This document shows positions 33,595-42,948 of a stretch of DNA of 64,000 nt, piece by piece. The notes below the pieces were generated by a model, which worked only from the letters and a program-made list of their open reading frames with translations, was not told the DNA's origin and did not search any database. The stretch comes from Polynucleobacter sp. AP-Sving-400A-A2 (GTDB lineage Bacteria; Pseudomonadota; Gammaproteobacteria; Burkholderiales; Burkholderiaceae). A program made the position numbers and the translations under genes. The stretch covers positions 372,001 to 436,000 of the forward strand of contig NZ_CP061312.1 in the NCBI RefSeq assembly GCF_018688155.1, in the 5' to 3' direction. The number at the start of each line of letters is the position of its first letter. Positions within the stretch are counted from its first letter, which is position 1.

Positions 33595-34979
33595 TGAGTG
33601 TTTTACAACCTCAGGAATTGGTAAGTCAGTTAGAGTTGCGTCGCCAACACTTGATGCAAACACCTTACTCCATTCGAGAAGGAAAACTAAAGCGCGTCTC
33701 TGGAATTGTCTTGGAGGTTGAAGGCCTGCCAATGAGTATCGGATCAGGCGCTACCATCCTGTCCGAACTAGGCGGCAAGACTTATGATGCAGAGTGCATT
33801 GGCTTTAATGGCGCAATCACTTATTTAATGCCGATTGATGCGATGGAAAATATTTCACCAGGCGCATTGGTGTATCCAGCAAATACGCCATTTAATTCTG
33901 GGGCAGGTTACATCTCCAGTAGTGTCGGTGAACCTTTGACGATTGGCGAGAGTTTGCTGGGTAGAGTAGTCGATGGCTTGGGCCGACCTATCGATGGCAA
34001 AGGATATGGTGAAAAACAATTTTCACCCATTATTCAAAGAATGTTAAATCCCTTGGATCGAACGCCCATTCATGAACCTTTGGATGTGGGTATTCAAGCG
34101 GTGAATGGTTTGTTAACAGTGGGTCGTGGTCAGCGCGTTGGAATATTTGCGGGATCTGGAGTCGGTAAAAGTGTTTTATTAGGAATGCTTGCGCGTAATT
34201 GCGTTGCTGATGTGATTGTGATTGGCCTAGTTGGTGAACGCGGTCGCGAAGTGCGCGAGTTTTGTGAAGACACCTTGGGCCCAGAATCATTTCAGCGCGC
34301 GGTGGTTGTTGCAGCGCCTGCAGATGCTTCTCCATTGGCGCGCTCAAAAGGAGCGTCGTACGCAACCGATGTGGCGATCTGGTTTCGAGATCAAGGTAAG
34401 CACGTGGTTTTGATTGTCGACTCACTCACTCGTTACGCAATGGCATTGCGTGAAATTGGCCTAAGCTTAGGAGAGGCTCCAGTAGCAAGAGGCTACCCTC
34501 CCAGCGTATTTGCACGCATGCCAGAGTTAGTTGAGCGCGTTGGAAATGGCGCCAATCCTGATGGTTCAATTACTGCTTTTTATACCGTATTACTAGAAGG
34601 TGATGACACCAATGATCCAGTTGCTGATACCGCCCGCGGTATTTTGGACGGACACTTCTTCCTTTCTAGAGAATTGGCTGATAGTGGCCACTACCCAGCC
34701 ATAGATGTGGAGAAATCGATTTCTCGGGTGATGCCAAAAGTGGTATCAAAAGAGCATTTACTTTCTGCTAGAAGAATGAAGCAGTTATACAGTCGGTATA
34801 TGCGGGGAAGGGACTTGGTCTCGATGGGTGCTTACATCGCAGGGAGCGATCCAGAATTGGATGCTGCTTTACAAGCTTGGCCAAAAATTCAGGCTTTCTT
34901 GCAACAAGACGCTGATGTAGCCGTTCCAATAGACCAAACAGAGATTTTGCTAGCTGAAATTAGCCCGCCCAACCTATAA
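33594..34979 (+). CDS. fliI: Flagellar export ATPase FliI
   Basis: A 461-residue F1-beta-like ATPase. Walker A is GSGVGKS (near residues 185-191, 'GIFAGSGVGKSVLLGMLARN'), Walker B 'VVLIVDSLTRYAMA', and 'SLGEAPVARGYPPSVFARMP' is typical of the family. It energises unfolding and delivery of export substrates with FliH and FliJ. Start is GTG overlapping the fliH stop. Confidence 0.97.
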   Translation: MSVLQPQELVSQLELRRQHLMQTPYSIREGKLKRVSGIVLEVEGLPMSIGSGATILSELGGKTYDAECIGFNGAITYLMPIDAMENISPGALVYPANTPFNSGAGYISSSVGEPLTIGESLLGRVVDGLGRPIDGKGYGEKQFSPIIQRMLNPLDRTPIHEPLDVGIQAVNGLLTVGRGQRVGIFAGSGVGKSVLLGMLARNCVADVIVIGLVGERGREVREFCEDTLGPESFQRAVVVAAPADASPLARSKGASYATDVAIWFRDQGKHVVLIVDSLTRYAMALREIGLSLGEAPVARGYPPSVFARMPELVERVGNGANPDGSITAFYTVLLEGDDTNDPVADTARGILDGHFFLSRELADSGHYPAIDVEKSISRVMPKVVSKEHLLSARRMKQLYSRYMRGRDLVSMGAYIAGSDPELDAALQAWPKIQAFLQQDADVAVPIDQTEILLAEISPPNL

Positions 34980-34984
34980 AGTTT

Positions 34985-35431
34985 ATGAATGCCATAGAAC
35001 TCCTGCATCGCTTAGCCAAAATACGAGAAGATCAGGCTATGGCACGGGCAAAGCGAGTTGCTAGTCAGGTAAATCAGCAAAAAGCCTTTAAAGATCAAGT
35101 ACTTGACTATGCGAAAGATTATGAAGCTCAATTACTTGCTGGTGGCAAAGGCGGATCTTCAGTGGCATTCATTCAGGATGCCAATGCCTTTAGAGAGAAG
35201 CTGCTGCATAGCGCTATAGAGATGGATGGTCAAATTCAAGGTATGACAAAGGCCTCTGAGGAAACCTTAAAAGTAGCTACTTTAGCCAGAATGCGCACTC
35301 GGGGGCTATCTAAATTAGTAGACAAAATGCACCTCGAGGCCAAAAGAAAGCAGGCTAAAGCAGAACTTAGCCAATTTGAAGATAACTTCTCAGCAAGGCT
35401 GAGTTTCAAATCTGGCACGAAAGATGCATAG
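34985..35431 (+). CDS. fliJ: Flagellar export chaperone FliJ
   Basis: A 148-residue, almost entirely coiled-coil protein rich in Lys, Gln and Ala, right after fliI; size and place match FliJ, the stalk-like part of the export ATPase complex that also escorts chaperones. Sequence conservation in this family is weak, so context carries much of the call. Confidence 0.85.
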   Translation: MNAIELLHRLAKIREDQAMARAKRVASQVNQQKAFKDQVLDYAKDYEAQLLAGGKGGSSVAFIQDANAFREKLLHSAIEMDGQIQGMTKASEETLKVATLARMRTRGLSKLVDKMHLEAKRKQAKAELSQFEDNFSARLSFKSGTKDA

Positions 35432-35457
35432 TTGGTAGTGTTCCTTTTGGAGAATGC

Positions 35458-37705
35458 ATGCCAACAGTTAGTCAAATACAGATGCGAGCATTAAATAGCC
35501 CCACTACTGAGGCTATTGCGCAACCGGGTAGTCTTGCCGGTGGCGCTACTGTGCCTGCTGGTTTTGATACTTTCTTAGCATCCTTGAACCAAAAGATGGT
35601 GGCGCGCTTGGATGGACGATCAAATTCTGATAAATCAGCGAGCCCTAAAGCGGATTTAGGCATTCTAAATATGCAAAATTTGCCACGTTTTGCAAGTCAA
35701 ACAAAAGAATCTGCAAAATTTACCGATCCTATGCAGTTATTGGCCGCTCAGCTAGCTGCACAGGGCCTCATTAATCCTGCCTTAGCCCAGCCTGCGGTTG
35801 CCAGCCCATTGCTCAATGGCGGTAACGGCGTGAATGCAATAGATTCAACTACTTCGTTGTCAGGTCTAAATGTACTTAACGGACTGGGTTTAAATGGTCA
35901 AAATATCGATCCACAGCAAAGCCGATTAATTACCCAATCGCTTGCTAAAGCGATCAAAGACGCAGGCCAAGCCAACAACTTAAGCACTCAAAATTCACAA
36001 GTAACGCAATTAATGCAAATGTTGCAACAAGCTAAACCAGTGAACGCCGCTCAGGCGGGTGCCTTAGAGCAGCTAAAGGGTCTAGTAACTCAGGTAGCTC
36101 AAGCAGCCCCTCAGCAAGTAACTACCATCACGCTGACCCAAGACCAAGTCAATGCGATTCGTGATCTGGCCCAGCAAAGTAATTTGCCGTTAGCACCCCA
36201 ATTGGCTAGCCTGGTGAACCCAGCAACCCAAGCAGCCTCTAACCAAGCACCGATCATCACGCTCACCCCAGAGATCGCTAGTGCGCTTCGGGACTTACAG
36301 CAACAAGCTAAACCAGTGAACGCTGCTCAGGCCGGTGCCTTAGAGCAGCTAAAGGGTCTAGTAACTCAGGTAGCTCAAGCAGCCCCTCAGCAAGTAACTA
36401 CCATCACGCTGACCCAAGACCAAGTCAATGCGATTCGTGATCTGGCCCAGCAAAGTAATTTGCCGTTAGCACCCCAATTGGGCTAGCCTGGTGAACCCAG
36501 CAACCCAAGCAGCCTCTAACCAAGCACCGATCATCACGCTCACCCCAGAGATCGCTAGTGCGCTTCGGGACTTACAGCAACAAGCTAAACCAGTGAACGC
36601 TGCTCAGGCCGGTGCCTTAGAGCAGCTAAAGGGTCTAGTAACTCAGGTAGCTCAAGCAGCCCCTCAGCAAGTAACTACCATCACGCTGACCCAAGACCAA
36701 GTCAATGCGATTCGTGATCTGGCCCAGCAAAGTAATTTGCCGTTAGCACCCCAATTGGCTAGCCTGGTGAACCCAGCAACCCAAGCAGCCTCTAACCAAG
36801 CACCGATCATCACGCTCACCCCAGAGATCGCTAGTGCGCTTCGGGACTTACAGCAACAAGCTAAACCAGTGAACGCTGCTCAGGAAATGCCAAAAGCATC
36901 AACAGCAGAGCTTAATCTTGTCAATTCGACTGTTGCTACAACTCAAGCTGTAGTTGAAAAGCTCGCCACGAAGGCCCCTTCAGACAGCGGCATTCGAGCT
37001 GATAGTAAAAATGTTTCAGCTCTCAGCGCTCAAAATTCTAAAAATTCTGATAACGCTCTGACCCCCTTGTTTGCTGGCCAGATATCCAAAGAAAACATCG
37101 GCGTTGATAATTCCATTCGTCCAAGGCCAGAGTCTGACTATCAGACCAGCGAACAAGAAAAAGTGGCTGATTTAAGCGTCCAGGATGCTAATACTCTAAG
37201 CACCCCAAATAGCGGTCTTGCACGTTTAGATAATCACACACCAGAAGCTATACAAAAGTTTCAAATCAAGCAAACAGAGACCTCTCTAGTGAGTGGTCCC
37301 TTACATAGCGAGATTATGAGTGCTGCTAAGTCAGGTGGCGGTCGCATTATGTTTGAGTTAACGCCGCCAGAGCAGGGCACGATTCGGATCGACTTACGCA
37401 TTAATCAAAGTGGCCAGGCCCACCTGATAGTCGAAGGTGCGAGCGACGCTACAAAATCTCGCTTAGATCAGGGCGGCCAAAATCTGAAGCAAGAGTTTGC
37501 TCAGATGGGTTTAAATCTCTCGCTAGATCTCAGGCAGGGCAATCAGTCACAACAGGCCTCAGGACAGTCCTTTGCCAATGCTCGTCAGGAATACTATGCT
37601 AAGCAGCAGAATATTGATCCGACTCCTAAAACCATGACAAGCACTGGTTTTATTGGTTCAGGTCATAATAGGAGCGCTAGCGGTACAGTGCATCTGTTCG
37701 CTTAA
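35458..37705 (+). pseudogene. fliK: fliK, hook-length control protein, split by a one-base frameshift
   Basis: Two adjoining frames (35458-36486 and 36491-37705) together make one FliK of about 748 residues. The N-terminal part is disordered and Gln/Ala/Asn-rich, the middle is a tandem 92-residue repeat, and the C-terminal domain (nt ~37330-37520) carries 'IMFELTPPEQGTIRIDLRIN', the FlhB-interacting switch domain. At 36479-36482 the second repeat reads TTGGGC where the other copies read TTGGC; the extra G brings an immediate TAG. If real, the secreted N-terminus is cut from the switch domain and polyhooks are expected. It may instead be an assembly or read error in near-identical repeats, or a phase-variable or recoded site. 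Confidence 0.85.
36031..36883 (+). repeat. Three 276-base tandem repeats (plus partial copy) inside fliK
   Basis: Units begin at 36031, 36307, 36584 and 36860 (partial, ending near 36883). Copies 2 and 3 are identical except for the extra G in copy 2, which makes it 277 bases; copy 1 differs at two positions near its start. Each 92-residue unit is itself a degenerate double: 'TITLTQDQVNAIRDLAQQ' and 'IITLTPEIASALRDLQQQ' share the pattern ITLT-A-RDL-QQ about 46 residues apart. The near identity points to recent duplication. Confidence 0.95.
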
Positions 37706-37731
37706 TATCATGAAGAATAAAGGGAATAAGC

Positions 37732-38469
37732 ATGGCTGATGAAGAACGCGTAGAGCCTACCTTAGATGTCAATGGCGGGATACCACCCCCACCTGTCGTA
37801 GAGCATGTCGAGGTTGAAGAAGAAAAGCCTAAAAGCAAAAAGATGCTATTTTTGATCATCGGATTGATAGTAGTGTTGGCTGGAGCAGTTGGCGGCTACT
37901 TTTATATGCAACATAATGCTGAGCTCAAAAGACAGCAAGAAGCTGAAGATAAACGCCCTGAAAATATTCTGAAGAAGCAATTAATGGAGCGCAAAGATAA
38001 TGCCGCTCCCATTTACATTGCTCTAGACGAAATGATCGTAAACCTCCCTGGCAGAGGGGGGGAGCATTACTTGCAGACGAAGATGGTCCTCAGGACAAAT
38101 GATGGATCCACTGAAGATAAAATCAAGAAGTTCATGCCCGTCATCAGAGATAAGGTGATTACGGTTTTATCCTCACGCCAAATGCAAGAGTTAGCAACAG
38201 TAGAGGGCAAAACAATGATGGCGCGTGAGGTCGCACTAGTCATTAATTCCATTATTGCGCCCCAACTCACTGCTATTTATATACTCCAGCAACAACCATC
38301 AACAGCTGATATTCAAAATCTAGAGAGAATTGGTGCTGTGCCAAAAGAAACCTCTTCAGGTCAGAAGATTACTGGTGAGGCTGCTAGGGCTGCAGCAGAA
38401 TTTTGGAATGTTACGGAGATGGATCTTCCTGTTCAGGCCGTACTATTCAATACTTTTGTAATGCAGTAA
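37732..38469 (+). CDS. fliL: Flagellar basal-body-associated protein FliL
   Basis: A 245-residue protein with a Pro/Glu-rich cytosolic N-terminus, one membrane helix (about 43-62, 'MLFLIIGLIVVLAGAVGGYF') and a periplasmic domain with 'YIALDEMIVNLPGRGGEHYL' and 'KVITVLSSRQMQELATVEGK'. FliL surrounds stators and supports torque. The C-terminal ~75 residues ('DIQNLERIGAVPKETSSG' onward) are longer than the usual FliL (~160 residues), an extension of unknown role. Confidence 0.92.
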   Translation: MADEERVEPTLDVNGGIPPPPVVEHVEVEEEKPKSKKMLFLIIGLIVVLAGAVGGYFYMQHNAELKRQQEAEDKRPENILKKQLMERKDNAAPIYIALDEMIVNLPGRGGEHYLQTKMVLRTNDGSTEDKIKKFMPVIRDKVITVLSSRQMQELATVEGKTMMAREVALVINSIIAPQLTAIYILQQQPSTADIQNLERIGAVPKETSSGQKITGEAARAAAEFWNVTEMDLPVQAVLFNTFVMQ

Positions 38470-38500
38470 AATAGCAGTTAGACAGTCCACTTAGGAAGAT

Positions 38501-39640
38501 ATGGCGACAGGAGCAATCAATGTCGAGATGAACATTGCCGCTGAAGATCAGCAGTCAATGTTCGACAAATCGAAGATTATTGCTCGTCGGCGCATGCCGA
38601 CATTGGAGCTCATACACGAACGCTTTTGTCGGGCGGTACGTTTATCTCTGTTTAATATGATCCGCGCACCGATTGAGGTGCAGATGCATATGCCGAGCGT
38701 CAAAAGCTATGAGCAATTTGTGTCCGAATTTCCTGAGCGTACCAATATCAATATCGTAGGCATCCGTCCACTGCGTGGCGTAGGCTGCTGGATTGTTGAT
38801 CCTGGTGTTGTGTATATCGCGATTGATAATATGTTTGGTGGTGAGGGTCGGTTGGCACCAAGGCTGGCATTACGCGAATACACACCGACGGAGTTGCGTA
38901 TTATTCGTCGCCTAGTCGATGCACTGCTCAACGACTATGAGAAAGCTTGGAAAGCAGTATATGAAATTAAGTTTGACTTCATGCGCCAAGAGACTAATTT
39001 TGGGTTTGCCAAAATAACTTCACCTAGCGAGATGGTGCTGCATTCAAAATTTACTATTGAGATTAATGGCAGACCAGGTGATGTTGACCTCTGTATTCCA
39101 TTCTGGGTAATGGAGCCAATCAAAGCAATCTTGTATAACAATATGCAAGGCTTTGCAAGTGAGCCAGATGAACATTGGACGAACTTATTAAACGACCAGG
39201 TTCATGAAGCCCCAGTGACTGCTGTAGCTGTATTGGCCCGTAAGCAGATGCTCTTGCGTGAAATTACCTCCTTATCAGTGGGGGATATCATCCCTATAGA
39301 AATTAATGATCCGGTTACCGTTTATGTGGATGGTTTACCAGTGATCAAGGGGCAATATGGTGTAAAAGAAGGGCGCTATTCAGTTAAAGTAAGTACGATT
39401 CAGCACCCTGCAGAATTCCTAAAGAGCCCTCTAGAGAAGGCGCGCCTTGGACCCAGCATGATGCGAAGTGCTGAAAAAGGTGAGTTATATGAGCAACTTG
39501 CTGAAAACCCTCATGTGCCTGCCACAATGCGGGCTCCTGAACCCAATCAACGAGATGTCTCAAGCGATACAATGGACCAAGTTGCGGATACACTTGAGCC
39601 CAATGAATCCATTGATCAAACAGGCTCAGCACAAGAATAA
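38501..39640 (+). CDS. fliM: Flagellar motor switch protein FliM, lacking the CheY-binding N-terminus
   Basis: A 379-residue FliM with a normal middle domain ('LELIHERFCRAVRLSLFNMI', 'IAIDNMFGGEGR', 'EYTPTELRIIRRLVDALLND') and a C-terminal SpoA domain ('GDIIPIEINDPVTVYVDGLP'). The N-terminal peptide that normally binds phospho-CheY (LSQxEIDALL) is absent: the protein starts 'MATGAINVEMNIAAEDQQ'. An in-frame TAG three codons before the ATG rules out a longer form. The motor would thus not respond to CheY by the classical docking step. The C-terminal ~60 residues are a polar tail. Confidence 0.94.
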   Translation: MATGAINVEMNIAAEDQQSMFDKSKIIARRRMPTLELIHERFCRAVRLSLFNMIRAPIEVQMHMPSVKSYEQFVSEFPERTNINIVGIRPLRGVGCWIVDPGVVYIAIDNMFGGEGRLAPRLALREYTPTELRIIRRLVDALLNDYEKAWKAVYEIKFDFMRQETNFGFAKITSPSEMVLHSKFTIEINGRPGDVDLCIPFWVMEPIKAILYNNMQGFASEPDEHWTNLLNDQVHEAPVTAVAVLARKQMLLREITSLSVGDIIPIEINDPVTVYVDGLPVIKGQYGVKEGRYSVKVSTIQHPAEFLKSPLEKARLGPSMMRSAEKGELYEQLAENPHVPATMRAPEPNQRDVSSDTMDQVADTLEPNESIDQTGSAQE

Positions 39641-39652
39641 AAGAGGATCAAG

Positions 39653-40030
39653 ATGGCTGAAAACGATAATGATTTAGCAAAAACACTGACTAGTGCTGAT
39701 GTTTCTGGATCTCTTCGCAAGGCGACATTTAACAACCTAGAAGATGGCGCTAAAGCTGGCGCAGACTTTAACGATATTGATTTGGTGATGGATGTGCCGG
39801 TTCAAGTCACAGTTGAACTTGGACGTGCCAAGATGCAAATTCGCAATCTACTGAATCTAACTTATGGATCAGTGATCGAGCTAGATATCTTGGCTGGAGA
39901 GCCTCTAGAAGTCGTGGTGAATGGTTGCCTAGTGGCTCAAGGTGAGGTAGTGATTGTGAATGATCGCTATGGTATTCGCTTGACTGATATTGTGACTCCC
40001 GCAGAGCGTCTGCGTAAAATTAATCGCTGA
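39653..40030 (+). CDS. fliN: Flagellar motor switch protein FliN
   Basis: A 125-residue protein: a flexible N-terminal 45 residues, then the SpoA domain ('VMDVPVQVTVELGRAKMQIR', 'GSVIELDILAGEPLEVVVNG', 'YGIRLTDIV'). FliN builds the lower C ring with FliM and helps recruit the export ATPase complex. Ordinary length and a good AAGAGGATCAAG ribosome site. Confidence 0.95.
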   Translation: MAENDNDLAKTLTSADVSGSLRKATFNNLEDGAKAGADFNDIDLVMDVPVQVTVELGRAKMQIRNLLNLTYGSVIELDILAGEPLEVVVNGCLVAQGEVVIVNDRYGIRLTDIVTPAERLRKINR

Positions 40031-40036
40031 TCCTAA

Positions 40037-40375
40037 ATGGGTACCTCAGTTGGAGGCATGTTGCTTTTTTCATTCATTTGGCTGGCACTAGCGGCCGCAC
40101 TTATTTGGGTTGTTGCGTATTTAGTTAAGCGGGACTCCGCAGTCCGTGCAAGCAATCCCCACGTCATGATTTTGGCTCAACAGGCTTTAGGCCCAAGAGA
40201 GCGAGTGATCATTGTGAATGTACTCAATCGCATCTTGGTGATTGGCCATACACCTACTCAAATTAATCTGTTGACCGAACTAGACCCAGAAGATGTGGCC
40301 CATTTAAAGCCGCAGCCTAGTAATGTTGATTTTGCAAATCAGTTAAGGCAGCTGGTTAAGAGGAATATCGGTTGA
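40037..40375 (+). CDS. fliO: Flagellar export protein FliO
   Basis: A 112-residue protein with one membrane helix (about 7-29) and a short cytosolic domain ('LAQQALGPRERVIIVNVLNR', 'LVIGHTPTQINLL'), matching FliO, which stabilises FliP during gate assembly. It sits between fliN and fliP. Its stop overlaps the TTG start of fliP. Confidence 0.9.
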   Translation: MGTSVGGMLLFSFIWLALAAALIWVVAYLVKRDSAVRASNPHVMILAQQALGPRERVIIVNVLNRILVIGHTPTQINLLTELDPEDVAHLKPQPSNVDFANQLRQLVKRNIG

Positions 40376-41118
40376 AAAATAGAATCACCTTCCTCATGAG
40401 CGGAGTGATAGGGCTTTTGGGACTGTTCCCATTAATAGCATGGAGTCAGACTCTACCCCTCGTAACCGCTAAGCAGGCTGGTAGTGGCACACTATATTCC
40501 GTACCAGTTGAAACAGTATTAGCTATTACTGCACTCAGTTTTCTGCCAGCCGCCCTAGTACTAATGACCAGCTTTACAAGAATCATCATTGTATTTTCTT
40601 TATTACGCCAAGCTCTAGGTTTAACGACGATGCCACCTAATATTGTTTTAATTGGGCTCTCACTGTTTCTGACTTTATTCATTATGAATCCCGTCTTTGA
40701 CTCGATTTATAAAACTGCATATCAGCCTTACTCAACAGGAAAGATGGGATTTCCTCAAGCGGTTGAGGTTGGCGCAAAGCCCTTAAAAGAGTTTATGTTG
40801 AAGCAAACTCGTAAGGATGACTTGAACTTATTCATGAAGATGTACGGTAAAGAAATCCAAGCACGCGAAGATGTTCCGTTCACTGTCTTAATTCCAGCGT
40901 TTGCGATTTCAGAAATAAAGACTGGTTTTTTAATTGGCTTTGTAATCTTCCTACCCTTTTTGGTAATTGATTTTGCAGTGGCTAGTATCCTGACCTCCCT
41001 CGGTATGGTGATGGTTTCGCCGATGATGTTTTCTTTGCCGATCAAATTAATTGTGTTTACCTTGGCAGATGGATGGGCCTTGCTCTCTACCTCATTAGTA
41101 CAAAGCTACATTAATTAA
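40372..41118 (+). CDS. fliP: Flagellar export gate protein FliP
   Basis: A 248-residue membrane protein with a cleavable signal peptide (to 'LIAWSQ'), then the FliP helices with 'FLPAALVLMTSFTRIIIVFS', 'QALGLTTMPPNIVLIGLSLF' and 'PFLVIDFAVASILTSLGMVM'. FliP with FliQ and FliR forms the export pore. The start is TTG at 40372 (TTGA overlap with fliO). Confidence 0.97.
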   Translation: MKNRITFLMSGVIGLLGLFPLIAWSQTLPLVTAKQAGSGTLYSVPVETVLAITALSFLPAALVLMTSFTRIIIVFSLLRQALGLTTMPPNIVLIGLSLFLTLFIMNPVFDSIYKTAYQPYSTGKMGFPQAVEVGAKPLKEFMLKQTRKDDLNLFMKMYGKEIQAREDVPFTVLIPAFAISEIKTGFLIGFVIFLPFLVIDFAVASILTSLGMVMVSPMMFSLPIKLIVFTLADGWALLSTSLVQSYIN

Positions 41119-41123
41119 TTACC

Positions 41124-41393
41124 ATGGAGAGCGGAGTCATTCTCGATTTGGTATATCAGGCATTGAGAATGGCAGCAGTGTTAGCAGGACCTGTACTAAT
41201 GGCATTACTGGTAGTTGGATTAATTATTGGCATTTTGCAAGCAGCCACCTCTGTTAATGAATCTACTGTTGCATTCGTTCCAAAACTCATTGTGTTTGCT
41301 GCCGTCATTGTCATCATCGGGCCGGTTAGTCTATCTTTATTTACAGACTACATTAAAGAACTCTTTGCCCGCATACCAGGTTTAGTGAATTAA
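41124..41393 (+). CDS. fliQ: Flagellar export gate protein FliQ
   Basis: An 89-residue protein with two membrane helices, of ordinary length. Family patterns include 'VLAGPVLMALLVVGLIIGIL' followed by 'QAATSVNESTVAFVPKLIVF'. It follows fliP by 5 bases and precedes fliR by 3. Confidence 0.97.
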   Translation: MESGVILDLVYQALRMAAVLAGPVLMALLVVGLIIGILQAATSVNESTVAFVPKLIVFAAVIVIIGPVSLSLFTDYIKELFARIPGLVN

Positions 41394-41396
41394 TTT

Positions 41397-42179
41397 ATGT
41401 TGACCATTACCGGTCTTCAAATTGAGCAATATATGGCAATCTTTATGTTTGCCTCGCTAAGGGTTTTTGGGTTGTTTTTAACGTCTCCCATGTTTGCGAT
41501 GCGGTCAGTACCGATGCAGTTTCGTTTATTTATTGCTTTAGCATTTGGTATTTATGTGATGCCAATACTGGGGACCGATAAAATTCCTTACCCAGGTGAA
41601 ATTACTTTTTTTGCTTCTGCAATTGAGTTGGCGATTGGCGCCTTCATTGGCTTTGCGGTCCGTGTAGCATTTATGGTGATAGATATAGCAGCAGAGGTGC
41701 TCTCTTTTTTATCGGGCTTTAGCTTTGCCTCCTCTAGCTTTCGGGATCCCACATTAGATTCAGGCTTAGTTGCCCAGTTTATGGGTTTAGTCGTATTAGC
41801 GCTGGCTTTTTCGCTCAATGTTCATTTAGTGTTAATTGATATTGTGTTGACCAGCTTTAAGACAGTACCATTAGGTGTATGGCCTCAATCCTGGACATCT
41901 AAAGGATTGGTGGATTTATTTTCTGCCTCATTTCGATTGGGCTTAATTTTATCAATGCCAGTACTATTGGTTTATACAATGTTTAATTTAACGCAAGCAT
42001 TTTTGGGAAGAACTAGCCCACAGATGAATTTATTTTCAATCGGTTTTGCAGTAAGCATACCGCTAGCCTTTTTGGTCTTCTTCATGATTTTGCCTGATCT
42101 ACAAATTATTTTGGAGCGTTCGCTTGAGAACCCTTTACAACTTATTCGACAAGGTGTGGAGCTGCCTAATGCACAATAA
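41397..42179 (+). CDS. fliR: Flagellar export gate protein FliR
   Basis: A 260-residue membrane protein with about six helices; conserved parts include 'RVFGLFLTSPMFAMRSVPMQ', 'GFSFASSSFRDPTLDSGLVA' and 'TSPQMNLFSIGFAVSIPLAF'. It completes the FliPQR pore. It is the last clear flagellar gene of the fliF operon; a secreted unknown overlaps its end by 11 bases. Confidence 0.97.
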   Translation: MLTITGLQIEQYMAIFMFASLRVFGLFLTSPMFAMRSVPMQFRLFIALAFGIYVMPILGTDKIPYPGEITFFASAIELAIGAFIGFAVRVAFMVIDIAAEVLSFLSGFSFASSSFRDPTLDSGLVAQFMGLVVLALAFSLNVHLVLIDIVLTSFKTVPLGVWPQSWTSKGLVDLFSASFRLGLILSMPVLLVYTMFNLTQAFLGRTSPQMNLFSIGFAVSIPLAFLVFFMILPDLQIILERSLENPLQLIRQGVELPNAQ

Positions 42180-42948
42180 GTTCAATATGAAATCCTTGAT
42201 GCATTTTGCAGGCCCTACTTTATTGATTATTGCTAGCTTTTCTGCGGGTGGTCAGAGTATTAATGTATCCGATCAAGCAACATCACAAGCAGGCTCAATT
42301 GAAATAGTCATTAGTCCAAAAGAACAGATTGCCATACAGCAGAATTCGCTGAATCAATCCCTCGATCCTTTGGATGATTGCGATAGAAAATTTCCTTTTC
42401 CAGTTACTGCAGAGAAGAGCAACCCATACAGTGACAAGGGTGCTGATGTATGCAAGAAGCTAAAAATTCGCGGGCAGCGCATGCAATGTGAAGTGGATGC
42501 ACTACTAGAAGAAAAGCCTGTATCCAACACCACGGGTGCCAAAATTGAGCTAGCTGCTTGGTCTCGTTGCAACAGTAAGGTGGCTAATTTGCTAATTGAG
42601 GGCTATTACTTGCCTGCTAGCGAAATTGAAAGAAGATTACAAATTTGTAGCTCAAACTACTATGCTGATCCCGGTAAGCTTCCCAAGCTTGGATGGTATC
42701 AGCGCTTTTTAAGGTGGTATACCAGTAATGATTTGACACCACCACCAACCGATGCGGCTCTTGAGGTGGCATTAAAACAATCAACACCGCTAGATAGCCG
42801 ACAAGATAGTGCGGGCTTAATGAAGTGTGAGTGGATGTTTGATATTAGTCGTACCCCTCAGGTGGATCCCTTGCCAATCACTAGCAATAGTAGTGTTGAG
42901 TCTAGGCCTACCCCAAAAGCTCCGGCTAAAAAGTCTACCAAGAAGTAA
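42169..42948 (+). CDS. Secreted cysteine-containing protein of unknown function
   Basis: From the ATG at 42169, preceded by GTGGAG seven bases earlier and overlapping fliR (an ATG at 42187 is an alternative). About 259 residues. The N-terminus is a signal peptide ('LMHFAGPTLLIIASFSAGGQ'). The mature part has about six cysteines ('DDCDRKFPF', 'DVCKKL', 'MQCEVD', 'SRCNSK', 'QICSSN', 'MKCEWM'), suggesting disulfides, and a Pro/Lys tail. Not recognised. Coupling to fliR suggests an envelope role linked to the flagellum. Confidence 0.65.
   Translation: MHNKFNMKSLMHFAGPTLLIIASFSAGGQSINVSDQATSQAGSIEIVISPKEQIAIQQNSLNQSLDPLDDCDRKFPFPVTAEKSNPYSDKGADVCKKLKIRGQRMQCEVDALLEEKPVSNTTGAKIELAAWSRCNSKVANLLIEGYYLPASEIERRLQICSSNYYADPGKLPKLGWYQRFLRWYTSNDLTPPPTDAALEVALKQSTPLDSRQDSAGLMKCEWMFDISRTPQVDPLPITSNSSVESRPTPKAPAKKSTKK

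Noticed and set aside
36031..36883. Regular repeats considered as a CRISPR array
   Set aside because: The units are 276 bases with no unique spacers and are in-frame coding repeats of fliK.
29650..42179. Injectisome-type (virulence) type III secretion system
   Set aside because: All core genes match the flagellar versions (FliF two-helix MS ring, FliG/M/N, rod, hook and filament genes present); no needle, translocon or secretin genes.
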